A stretch of 42,627 nt of DNA from Bacteroidota bacterium (GTDB lineage Bacteria > Bacteroidota > Bacteroidia > Chitinophagales > Chitinophagaceae), in NCBI GenBank assembly GCA_013285915.1, contig JABDGS010000024.1:1-42627 (forward strand), given 5' to 3'. How positions within the stretch are numbered: position 1 is the stretch's first letter; each line of letters starts with the position of its first letter. The notes under the pieces were generated by a model. The model made no database searches. It saw only the letters and a list, made by a program, of their open reading frames with translations, and had not been told where the DNA came from. Shown piece after piece: positions 1 through 8,385 of this stretch. The position numbers were made by a program, and so were the translations under genes.

Positions 1-3000
1 CGCAGCATCAATACTAACATTTACGCCAGCGCTAAAATAAAATGGATTAGGAAGGCCACCCTGTGCCAATGCCACCGCCGAAATATCTGCAAGGGGCGCG
101 GTAATGTCGTGGCCAAGAATAGTGCACTTAACGCCACCGCCACCTTCAAAGTAAAAATACAACTGGCCTTTGGCATACCATCCATCAAGGCCGGGTGGTG
201 CATCTCCCTTTACGCCGTCGCAAGGTTCGGTGTACCTGCTTAAGTTCAAATCAAAACCACCGCCCAATGTTAATACCGCATAAACAGGTCCGAAGCTAAA
301 CTGGTCGCCTATTTGAATGGATGCCCCAAACGCAATACCAGGTATACCCGAAGCCGGCCCGGAACTTACATTAGATGCATTACCACCGTTAGTGCTGCCG
401 GCAAGTGCGGCAAGTTGTTTTCTAAGATTGTCCGTTGGCGCTTCGGGTGGTGGTATATTACCGGTGCCATCATCCCCCATCCAAAAGTAGCCTGCAAATT
501 TCTCAAGCCCAACACCTAATCCCGGTACAACATATTGGATATATGCCCTGTCTGATGGGGTGCCAAGGGCAACATGCCATGGGCTGTTATTACCAAAATG
601 GAAATCGCCCGCAATATGGCCCTTCATATAGGCGAGATCGCCGGGCGGGTAATTTATATTTACGTCAACACCTCCGTTGAAGGAATTGTTGGCAAAATCA
701 AATTCAAGCGTACTGGTGCCGGTAATGGCGGCCATTGGCGTCCAGTCAGTTGAACTGCAGAGATAATAAGCCGCCAGGTCAATATCAAGATAATCAAATG
801 CAAACCGGTTTATATCCAGCCCAATTTCCGCACCGCCACTGCCTAAAAATGTAAAGCCGTCATTAGTACCTATTAAAATTTTTGCTTTAAGGCCGGCAGT
901 GCCCTGGGCAGGGTCATACTTGCTTGATGGTGGTACATTGCCATCTACAGCCTGCTGCGGCGAAAGGTCCTGCTTACGCACAAGATTAAAGTACAAGCCG
1001 CCCCCAAAACCAAATACGCTTATTGGTGGCCCAGGTAAAGTACATAGTGCTATACCCGGTTGAAATACAGCCGCTGCATCTATATAAAAATACGGGTAGC
1101 CGTTTGGCCCGTCGGTTTTGCCAAATAACACGTGTGCATCGCAGGTAAACGCATCAATAAATGCGGCCTTTAGTGTGCCTTGTATGGCGCTCCCAAACTT
1201 ACTGTCGTTAATAAAATCAAGCTCTCCGCTAATATTAACAGGACCAAGCGGGCCACTGGTTAATTCTATTTTTGTAGGTGTAATTTTATCAAATGTCCAG
1301 TTAGGCCTGCCACCATCCAGGTTTATATTACCATTTATCGTCATGCCAAAACTTGCTTTTGGTGCAGGCATATTGCCATCACCAAGCTGTATACCCATGC
1401 CCAGCTTTATACCCACGCCACCGGGCGTTGCCACAAGCGAGGGCGGATCTAAAGTAACGGGCAGGTTTGCAAGCGATTTGTCAGGGCTTGCCACGCCGGC
1501 TGTAAACTTATCAATAGTTATCCCGGTTTTGCTGCTTATGGTCATACCCTCTACCTCAAGCAGTTTAAAATTTATGTGGCCAAAGGGGTCAATCCTGGTA
1601 TCAATTGAAAGGTCGCCATTTATGGTGGCCTGGGCTTCAAAGTCGTTGCCGCCGCCTGCCGTAACAGTTATATTGCTGGTGCCATATACGTTGATGGCAG
1701 CTATCCACATGGGAACAGATATATTTTTATTACCCGCTGTGCTTAACCCAAATTGAAAGCCAATGCCTGTTGCGCCTTCAGATAAGGTACAATGGTAATT
1801 TAACTGGTTTGTTGCATCTTTATATGCATTACCAGAAATGGGCAGCACCACGTGGCCATCAAGGCCGCCATTTTTAAAAGCGTTATTTATAAAAGTAATA
1901 CCAAGGTTATCAATGGAATAATACCAGCCACCCAGGCTGCCATCGCCTATTTGCAAAATATTTACCGCACCTATTTTAGCAGTAACACCGCTGCCATCGA
2001 TAATTAAATTCTGTACCCCGGCCTGCAATGGCACGCCTGCTGCATTTTTTAGTATAGCAGGCAGATCCATATTTAGTTGTGGCAGGTAAAAGCCATGCCA
2101 TTGGGTGGTTTGCAGCTCAGGTTTTTCAGCAATATTGGGCATACCCGCAGGGTTTTGCACATCGCTATGATCGTATGTAGCGCTGCCAACCAGGTTAAAG
2201 CCAAAATCTTTATTGCCCGCTATTACAAACGGGTCAATCGTAACACTGGCCATCCAGTCGCTCCAACCTTTATCAGTAGTGGCGGTTATTTGGGCAATTA
2301 CGGGACTTGCGCCATCAGCTTTTTTTACAATAAGCGATTGTGGTAAACTTATCGCCCCAACAATCTGCAAGGTTTTAAAACCTGCTTTATCAAAAACTAT
2401 ATATGTACCGCCGCCGGGGTTGGCAGCGCCTTTAAGTGTAAGGTTTATAGATGGGAGTACTACATCTTCAGCTAAAAATAATTTTGCATCACCGCAAAGG
2501 TCAGTAGTGTTAACACAAACATTTTTGGCGCCGAGGGCAATGCGCGACACAACAGCATCATCGGGCGTATTAATAATAGTTGCCGCATCCATTGTTGCCT
2601 GGGTTGGCGTTATTCTCAATGCAGTAATTTCTACTGTTATCGGGCTGCCCGCAACCTGTTTGTCAATGCCAATGGGCAACTGGAAAACAGTGCCTGCTGC
2701 AGTATTTTGCAGCTGCGATACAAGGCTTGATGTATTGTTATCAATATAGTTAGAAAGGTTAGTAACATCCTGCGGGCCAAAAGGCATAAGGCTTGGATTG
2801 GGCGATGGTACAGTTGGTAAAAAATTTACGTTGTTTTTTACCTGGGCGGTTATAACACCACTTATCAGTTCATTATTACTATTTACCTGTATTGAACTAA
2901 AATCAAGCCCAATGGGTATTATTGATGTGTTGACAACAGGCAGGTTTACTTTACCTGTGCCTGATATGGTATTGTCGTTATTTGTTATAAGCGTTAAAAC

Positions 3001-3999
3001 AGTTACGCTAAAACTGCCGGCTTTTATAGTGCCGCCAACAGCAATATTTTTATTGGTTGCCTGGGTGTTGGCAGGCAGCGGTGTTTGGCAACTGCATACA
3101 ACCGCATTATCGTTAGCTATGGGCGGCGCGGCATTTTCCTGCCCGTAAGTAAACCCAATAACCTCGCTTTGCCCATTGTTTCTAAACACTACTGTATTGG
3201 TTGGGTCTTTGGCCTGCACAACCATTGCATAGTGCCTGCCCGGTGTTAGCGCGGGTTGGGCCGGGCCATAAACAAATGCAGGTGTACCAGTTACAGTGGT
3301 TTGAAAAAATGCAGGCTGGGTAGATGTTTGAATAGCATTTTCCGGGCTGCGGTTATCTAATATCTCAACTATCTTAACAACGTACTGTGTTGATGGCGGT
3401 GCGCTTGCAGGCGTTGTCCAGGTAACTACAAAGTTTTGGGTATTGCCTACAGGCATAATATTATCACCATCGGACGGTTTTATAATAATAGGGGGTTCAG
3501 CACTTGAAATGGGGAAACTGTTGCTGCACTCATCTTCAGTTAAAGGCGCGTTTGTGCGGTAGTCAAATGCCTGTACACATATTTGATAATTGCCTTCAGG
3601 TAAATTGCCCTGTGCAAACAACTGCTCCCTTGTAATACCGGTAAATACAAGCTGGTTATAATCAAAAAGAGAATTTATTGTAGTACCATTTAAGTTTCTT
3701 GTTTCATTTGCACCTAAATGCAGTGGTGCAGGGCTTTTAAAATTTTTATTAACGGCAATAGCTATGCCATTGTCACCAGTCATGCTGCCCCTTAGCTGCA
3801 GATCAACCGGGGAACCACTGCCGTTAAAGATCACTATCATCACTTGTTGCGGGTGCGATGCAAAATCTGCAATGTGCGACGAGTACGGTGGCAACACTGT
3901 AACCTTTATTGTTATTTGTGCATTGCCGGCCGTTGCTGCAGCCATACACAGCCACAGCATACAAAATTTTATAAAGCCGGCAAGGTGTTTCTGTTTCAT
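1..3999 (-). CDS. Very large secreted surface protein, TANFOR-like N-terminus, partial
   Basis: An open frame of 1333 codons without a stop runs from the ATG at 3999 off the left edge of the window, so the C-terminus is missing. The N-terminus is a Sec signal peptide (MKQKHLAGFIKFCMLWLCMA.., likely cleaved after NAQ). The next ~130 residues resemble the Bacteroidota TANFOR-type domain (conserved LPPYS near the start, FDYN..FTGI, LPEGNYQICVQAFDYRT). A fibronectin-III-like segment follows (about residues 160-275). The remainder is Gly/Asn-rich beta-strand sequence with no catalytic motif that I recognise. It starts 25 nt after the barrel-like gene and probably shares its transcript. Likely an exported or cell-surface structural protein; the TANFOR assignment is from memory of the family. 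The reading frame is certain, the function is not. Confidence 0.85.
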   Translation of the reverse strand, partial: MKQKHLAGFIKFCMLWLCMAAATAGNAQITIKVTVLPPYSSHIADFASHPQQVMIVIFNGSGSPVDLQLRGSMTGDNGIAIAVNKNFKSPAPLHLGANETRNLNGTTINSLFDYNQLVFTGITREQLFAQGNLPEGNYQICVQAFDYRTNAPLTEDECSNSFPISSAEPPIIIKPSDGDNIMPVGNTQNFVVTWTTPASAPPSTQYVVKIVEILDNRSPENAIQTSTQPAFFQTTVTGTPAFVYGPAQPALTPGRHYAMVVQAKDPTNTVVFRNNGQSEVIGFTYGQENAAPPIANDNAVVCSCQTPLPANTQATNKNIAVGGTIKAGSFSVTVLTLITNNDNTISGTGKVNLPVVNTSIIPIGLDFSSIQVNSNNELISGVITAQVKNNVNFLPTVPSPNPSLMPFGPQDVTNLSNYIDNNTSSLVSQLQNTAAGTVFQLPIGIDKQVAGSPITVEITALRITPTQATMDAATIINTPDDAVVSRIALGAKNVCVNTTDLCGDAKLFLAEDVVLPSINLTLKGAANPGGGTYIVFDKAGFKTLQIVGAISLPQSLIVKKADGASPVIAQITATTDKGWSDWMASVTIDPFVIAGNKDFGFNLVGSATYDHSDVQNPAGMPNIAEKPELQTTQWHGFYLPQLNMDLPAILKNAAGVPLQAGVQNLIIDGSGVTAKIGAVNILQIGDGSLGGWYYSIDNLGITFINNAFKNGGLDGHVVLPISGNAYKDATNQLNYHCTLSEGATGIGFQFGLSTAGNKNISVPMWIAAINVYGTSNITVTAGGGNDFEAQATINGDLSIDTRIDPFGHINFKLLEVEGMTISSKTGITIDKFTAGVASPDKSLANLPVTLDPPSLVATPGGVGIKLGMGIQLGDGNMPAPKASFGMTINGNINLDGGRPNWTFDKITPTKIELTSGPLGPVNISGELDFINDSKFGSAIQGTLKAAFIDAFTCDAHVLFGKTDGPNGYPYFYIDAAAVFQPGIALCTLPGPPISVFGFGGGLYFNLVRKQDLSPQQAVDGNVPPSSKYDPAQGTAGLKAKILIGTNDGFTFLGSGGAEIGLDINRFAFDYLDIDLAAYYLCSSTDWTPMAAITGTSTLEFDFANNSFNGGVDVNINYPPGDLAYMKGHIAGDFHFGNNSPWHVALGTPSDRAYIQYVVPGLGVGLEKFAGYFWMGDDGTGNIPPPEAPTDNLRKQLAALAGSTNGGNASNVSSGPASGIPGIAFGASIQIGDQFSFGPVYAVLTLGGGFDLNLSRYTEPCDGVKGDAPPGLDGWYAKGQLYFYFEGGGGVKCTILGHDITAPLADISAVALAQGGLPNPFYFSAGVNVSIDAA

Positions 4000-4024
4000 G
4001 TAATAAAGTTTATAAATGGTTACT

Positions 4025-5758
4025 TTAAAAATTATATCCGTAGCCAAGCTCAACACGTGTTTCGGTAAAGCCGGGTAATACTGTGGTTATATTTTTTGGT
4101 TTATTATTGGTATAGTACAAAAGCAGGTTAAGGTTGTGCCTCTTAAAAAAAGTGTAGGTTATGTTGCCGGACAGGTTTACTATATTACTGTTGCCATCAT
4201 CCCTTGCATCAAAAAAATACCCGGCGCTGCCATTTAACGAAAGCGTTGACTTGAATAATGATTTTGTTATGCTTAAAGTGCCGCCATTGTTATTATCTGT
4301 GGTGCCGGCGGCTTCCATTTTAGTGCTACTTACGTTAAAAGAAAGCGATAACTGCGAAGCAATAATGCCATAAGTATAGTTAATAAAATACTGGCTGAAG
4401 TTTATGTTGCGGCTTACCGCATTTTGGGCAAAATAATTATTATAGTCATTAAGCTTCATAAAGCTTGCGGAGGCTATAATTGTATGGCTAACTTTGGTAT
4501 TGGTAAAAATGTAGCGTGGCGTAAAAGATAAGTTTTGCGTTGTTTGCGCTATTTTAAGCGAGTCAGCAAACCGTATTGTTTTCGGTTGCTGGTTATTGCT
4601 GAAGTTAGTATAGTTAACATCAAGCCCCAGGTGCGATGTAAAGTCTACACTAAGGTTAGCATTGCCGATAGTTTTAGAAGAAGTTGCCTGCTTTTGACCC
4701 TTTACATTATCGTGCTGAAAGCCGATGCTGCCTGTAAAGCGCAGCTTATTTTTAAACGCGCGAAAATTTGGCGCGATACTGTAGCTCTCCAAATCATTAT
4801 TAAAAAAATAAGCCCCCATACTTTGAAAATTTGGGTCAATACGATTGTACTGAAGCTTTAAACCCCAGTTTCTCGTTTTGTACCCAACCGCTGCATCGGC
4901 TGCGGTATTAAAATCGGATGAAGCATTAACAATAGCAAACTTTTTGGCAAGCTTAAAAAGGTTGTTGTTAAAAGAATCAAGAGTAATGGGTGAATTAATA
5001 TCGCGCGTGTAAATGCTGCCCGCAACATTGCCCTGTATAAAAAACTTCTTAAATAAACTAATGCGCGTGCTTACGCCAATAACGGTATTTGCGGCAGGAG
5101 TAATATCAAGAGAGGAGTCGTATGTTTTGTATGGCACGCTTGCATCGTCGTCCTGTGCTTTAAGATAGCTAATGTCAAAATAGGTTCTGTCTGTACCAAC
5201 ACCTATGCGGGCAGCATAAGCTTTGCGGCTGAAAGAGAATGGCACCAGGCTTTGCGTTGTTGTATCAAGGGTGGTTGCACTGGCGAGTTTGCCGTACATA
5301 AACCCAAACCTGAACTTACCGGGGTTAAGCTCAACCCCTGCGCCAAACATAGTATAGCCTGCCAATGTATAGGGCGAAAATGTTACACTGCGGTAGCCCA
5401 GGTGTACGGTTATCCACTTATAATGAGGGCTTATGCCAAACTGGTTAAAAGGCTGGCGAAAGCTGCGCTGCTGCTCACTTATGCTAAAATTGAAAGGTAT
5501 GCTAAGACCGTAAATACTGATGGTGGGGCTGCCCGAAAATATATAAGAATATGGCGACCTGTCTGCCGGTATGCCTGTTGAGGTATAATAAACGCCGCGC
5601 AGTTGCACACCGCCTGTTATTGCAAAAGGCTTTTGCGTGCCAAGGCTGCCAATATCCTGCGCCTTGCCGGTACCGGGTAGCAAAATAGCAAGGTAAGCAA
5701 CGGCAATATAAAATATTTGCCAGGGGTACAGCAGTTTACATTTCTTGGTCGGGCGCAT
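4025..5758 (-). CDS. Exported protein, probable outer-membrane beta-barrel
   Basis: 577 residues from the ATG at 5758. A TTG 33 nt upstream could extend it, but the ATG gives a better signal peptide: MRPTKKCKLL, a hydrophobic stretch, then GTGKAQ before the mature DIGSLG. The mature part is almost wholly alternating amphipathic strands rich in Tyr, Phe, Asn and Ser (for example SLSFNVSSTKMEAAG, NITYTFFKRHNLNLLLYYTN). The chain ends in an aromatic residue (GYGYNF), as many outer-membrane barrels do. No plug or TonB box was seen. It lies directly upstream of the giant surface protein with a 25-nt gap, so one transcript is likely, and the barrel may anchor or export its partner (inference). A palindromic operator candidate lies about 120 bp upstream at 5880-5895. 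No family name is assigned. Confidence 0.85.
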   Translation of the reverse strand: MRPTKKCKLLYPWQIFYIAVAYLAILLPGTGKAQDIGSLGTQKPFAITGGVQLRGVYYTSTGIPADRSPYSYIFSGSPTISIYGLSIPFNFSISEQQRSFRQPFNQFGISPHYKWITVHLGYRSVTFSPYTLAGYTMFGAGVELNPGKFRFGFMYGKLASATTLDTTTQSLVPFSFSRKAYAARIGVGTDRTYFDISYLKAQDDDASVPYKTYDSSLDITPAANTVIGVSTRISLFKKFFIQGNVAGSIYTRDINSPITLDSFNNNLFKLAKKFAIVNASSDFNTAADAAVGYKTRNWGLKLQYNRIDPNFQSMGAYFFNNDLESYSIAPNFRAFKNKLRFTGSIGFQHDNVKGQKQATSSKTIGNANLSVDFTSHLGLDVNYTNFSNNQQPKTIRFADSLKIAQTTQNLSFTPRYIFTNTKVSHTIIASASFMKLNDYNNYFAQNAVSRNINFSQYFINYTYGIIASQLSLSFNVSSTKMEAAGTTDNNNGGTLSITKSLFKSTLSLNGSAGYFFDARDDGNSNIVNLSGNITYTFFKRHNLNLLLYYTNNKPKNITTVLPGFTETRVELGYGYNF

Positions 5759-5879
5759 TTTTTTTTCTTTTGGGGAGAAAGAAATTATCAACTCCCCGGT
5801 GATGAATAATTTATAAGTAACGGGTTACAGCCACACTTCATCAACGTATAAAGTTTCGCCGATGGCAGCTATTTTCCTA

Positions 5880-5895
5880 TACACCAAAAAGTGTA
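5880..5895. promoter_or_regulatory. Operator candidate TACAC-N6-GTGTA (site 1)
   Basis: The 16-bp inverted repeat TACACCAAAAAGTGTA has perfect 5-bp arms and a 6-bp spacer. It lies about 120 bp upstream of the barrel/giant-protein operon. Read on the minus strand it differs by one base from the sites at 7710 and 36238. The intergenic stretch 5759-6039 holds nothing else recognisable. Proposed binding site of the response regulator encoded at 7733-8383. Confidence 0.65.
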
Positions 5896-6039
5896 TTTTA
5901 TAATACCTCTTTAAGGCATGCAACCTGCTATTTACATTGGGAGTTTTTTGCAGTAAGCTGAATAGTACAGTACATTTAAATAAAGTGTTATTTATAACTG
6001 CCTAATTATGCTTGCCAACACTATGCTGATTAAAAATTG

Positions 6040-7611
6040 CTACTGTTTTATAAACTTTGTTGCACCAGCAATTTTATTACCGGTTATTATGTTTAAGAAA
6101 TACGTACCTGCGGCAAGATTGCTTATGTTAACCTGCATAACTGCCTGGGAGGTAACAAATTCTTCATTAGCAAGAAGCCTTTTGCCGGAAACATCAGTAA
6201 TTACACATACTACTTTACCATTTATACCCGTGGCAAGTTTTACATTCAGCATGTTTTTGGCAACTGTTGGATAAACAATACTTGCTGTATTGTTATTTGC
6301 TGTATTAACAGCTACTGTTTTTGAATAATTAACCCTGCCGTCTTTATCCAATTGTTTTAACCGGTAATATATGGTACTGGACGGGGAATAAAAGTCTGAA
6401 TAATCGTAACTTATACTTTGGCTGCTGTTGCCGTTAACCGCTTTTGTTGGTACAAAGCCAACAAGGGTAAATGTATTGGCATCTAAACTGCGCTGCACAT
6501 CAAAGCCTTTATTATTTGCTTCACTTGCTGTTACCCAGTTTATCGTGGTTGTTTTGCCGTTAGCGGAAGCTGTAAAAGACAGTATATTAACAGGCAATAA
6601 CGATGCACAGGAATCAGTAAGCAAATAATGACTTTTTACTGCTGTGGCATGTATACCGTCGGTGCTGCTCCATCCAACTTCATAACCCCATCCATTAAGT
6701 GTGGCAAATGTACCGTCGGTTGTAAAGCCAACCCAGGGTACGGGCTTATTAGCATCACCCAGGTTGCCCGGCCCCCATTCCCACGCTAAGTAGCCTATCT
6801 TTTTTGCATTGCATTGGGCGATGATATTTTTGTACGACACTGCCTGGCCGCTATCGCCATTGGTTTGGTATTTGCAAAACTCACCTACAATCAGCGGCAG
6901 GTTATTATCAACACTTTGCTGCAGCGTTTGGGTAACTTCGTCATCTGTATCCCCAAAATTGTATTGCCAGTACAAATGCACGGAGTAAAGTATGTTGTGG
7001 CCGGGATCGAATGCACTAAGCGTTGGCCCCGCAGCTTCAAGCATATCAATATTTTGGCCATAGCCGGATGCATCAATAACCAGTGGGGCATTTACGCCTG
7101 CGGTTCTAAATGTTGTTATCGCATCCTTATAAGCATTTATAAAAGCGTCTGTAGTAGTGGCAAATGTTCCCAACTCATTTACAATATTCAACAGCAGGTG
7201 GGCCTGGTGGGCCTTTAAAACTGCAAGTACATCGGGCTTCATCCAGTACTGCATGTATAAAGGCAGATTATCTACCTCGTTTGTATTGTCCGCAGGATTA
7301 TCGTCATGCTGCTCAATAAGCGGTATCATTTTTAGCTGCTCGCAGGTTGTTAAGGCGGTATTAAGCATATCAGCAGTGCCTGAATAATCCCATACCATGC
7401 GCACACAGTTAGCGCCGGTTTTAGCAATTTCTGCCAGCGATGTTAAGCCATCGCCTGCTCCCCAGCGCCAAATAACCATTTTATTTACACCGCGTAATAT
7501 AACAGTATCACCGCATGGGTCGGTTAAAAAACGGCCTTTTACCTGGTAGGTGTTTTGGGCATAACCGCTAACAATTATAAGCAGCAATAAAGGGGTAAAA
7601 ATAAATTTCAT
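6040..7611 (-). CDS. Secreted glycoside hydrolase family 5 with T9SS sorting domain
   Basis: 523 residues from the ATG at 7611; further-upstream starts would spoil the signal peptide MKFIFTPLLLLIIVSGYAQ. The GH5 TIM barrel covers roughly residues 20-335. Visible marks are RGVN near residue 40, NIVNE with candidate acid/base Glu146, YSVHLYW around residue 210, and LPLIVGEF with candidate nucleophile Glu244. A linker and Fn3/Ig-like segment (INWVTASEANNKGFDVQRS) follow, then about 75 residues ending in AGTYFLNIITG..KFIKQ, a type A T9SS C-terminal signal. It is therefore probably an extracellular endo-acting beta-glycanase (cellulase or mannanase; subfamily not decided). It lies just downstream of the response regulator gene, with two tandem operator candidates in the gap. 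Confidence 0.9.
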   Translation of the reverse strand: MKFIFTPLLLLIIVSGYAQNTYQVKGRFLTDPCGDTVILRGVNKMVIWRWGAGDGLTSLAEIAKTGANCVRMVWDYSGTADMLNTALTTCEQLKMIPLIEQHDDNPADNTNEVDNLPLYMQYWMKPDVLAVLKAHQAHLLLNIVNELGTFATTTDAFINAYKDAITTFRTAGVNAPLVIDASGYGQNIDMLEAAGPTLSAFDPGHNILYSVHLYWQYNFGDTDDEVTQTLQQSVDNNLPLIVGEFCKYQTNGDSGQAVSYKNIIAQCNAKKIGYLAWEWGPGNLGDANKPVPWVGFTTDGTFATLNGWGYEVGWSSTDGIHATAVKSHYLLTDSCASLLPVNILSFTASANGKTTTINWVTASEANNKGFDVQRSLDANTFTLVGFVPTKAVNGNSSQSISYDYSDFYSPSSTIYYRLKQLDKDGRVNYSKTVAVNTANNNTASIVYPTVAKNMLNVKLATGINGKVVCVITDVSGKRLLANEEFVTSQAVMQVNISNLAAGTYFLNIITGNKIAGATKFIKQ

Positions 7612-7685
7612 ATTAATGGTTTTTGCAACTTTGGCTAACTTGTAATTTACCCTGTAAAATTGGCAATACTGCATATACTAACCTA

Positions 7686-7701
7686 TACACATAACAGTGT
7701 A
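7686..7701. promoter_or_regulatory. Operator candidate TACAC-N6-GTGTA (site 2a)
   Basis: TACACATAACAGTGTA, perfect 5-bp arms with 6-bp spacer, 75 bp upstream of the GH5 start codon. It is paired with site 2b; their centres are 24 bp apart, which is near two helical turns and compatible with side-by-side dimers (inference). Confidence 0.65.
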
Positions 7702-7709
7702 ATTTTATA

Positions 7710-7725
7710 TACCCTTTTTGGTGTA
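7710..7725. promoter_or_regulatory. Operator candidate TACCC-N6-GTGTA (site 2b)
   Basis: TACCCTTTTTGGTGTA, one arm mismatch. It lies 8 nt beyond the stop codon of the response regulator gene and upstream of GH5. The same 16 bases recur exactly at 36238-36253. Confidence 0.65.
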
Positions 7726-7732
7726 GACGGCT

Positions 7733-8383
7733 TTACAAAAGATTGTTTTCGGCTGCGTATTTTATAAGTGCGGCAGTATTTTTAAGCTCCAGTTTGGCGA
7801 GCACATTTTTACGGTGCGTGTCAACTGTTGAAGGGCTTAAAAAAAGCTTGAATGCAATTTCATGGTTTGTCATGCCTTCGCCAATATATTTTATGATCTC
7901 CAGCTCGCGTGGCGTAAGGTGGTCCTGCTTTTCAGCAGTGTTATTCTTTTTACTAAAATGATGGTACAGGTTAAAACTTAACTCCTGGCTTATATATTTT
8001 TCACCATTAATAACTTTGGTGATGGCCCTTAATAATTCTTCTTTACCTGTATTTTTGATAATAAATGCATCTGCGCCGGCCTTTAGCAGTTTTGCAATAA
8101 CCGAGGCATCGCTAAGCATGCTTACCACTATTATTTTTACATGCGGGTGCTGTTCTTTGATAATTTTTGTAGCCTCATACCCGCTTAACACAGGCATGTT
8201 TACGTCCATCAGTACGCAATCAACATCATATTTATTAACCATTGCAATGGCCTCATTGCCGTTGGACGCCGTATAAACCGCCGATACCGATTTTTCTTCC
8301 TGCAATATTTTTGATATACCATCAATTATTAACTGGTGGTCGTCGGCTATCAGTATACTGTATGTTTTTTGGTATGTCTGCAT
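7733..8383 (-). CDS. NarL/FixJ-family response regulator
   Basis: 216 residues. The receiver domain (about 8-125) has the acidic pair Asp14-Asp15, the phospho-acceptor Asp60 in VLMDVNMP, and a conserved Lys in FIIKNTGKEEL. The C-terminal LuxR/GerE helix-turn-helix (about 152-216) reads LTPRELEIIKYIGEGM..EIAFKLFLSPSTVDTHRKNVLAKL. The start ATG lies 2 nt after the stop of the kinase gene, so the pair is co-transcribed and presumably cognate. Regulators of this family bind inverted 7-bp half-sites separated by 2 bp. The repeated 16-bp palindromes near this locus fit that geometry, so they are the best guess for its operators. Confidence 0.95.
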   Translation of the reverse strand: MQTYQKTYSILIADDHQLIIDGISKILQEEKSVSAVYTASNGNEAIAMVNKYDVDCVLMDVNMPVLSGYEATKIIKEQHPHVKIIVVSMLSDASVIAKLLKAGADAFIIKNTGKEELLRAITKVINGEKYISQELSFNLYHHFSKKNNTAEKQDHLTPRELEIIKYIGEGMTNHEIAFKLFLSPSTVDTHRKNVLAKLELKNTAALIKYAAENNLL

Positions 8384-8385
8384 AA

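Noticed and set aside
1118-2749. Plus-strand frames of 212 and 178 codons opposite the giant surface protein
   Set aside because: The minus-strand frame runs unbroken for 1333 codons with a signal peptide and domain structure; the plus frames are shadows without domains or ribosome sites.
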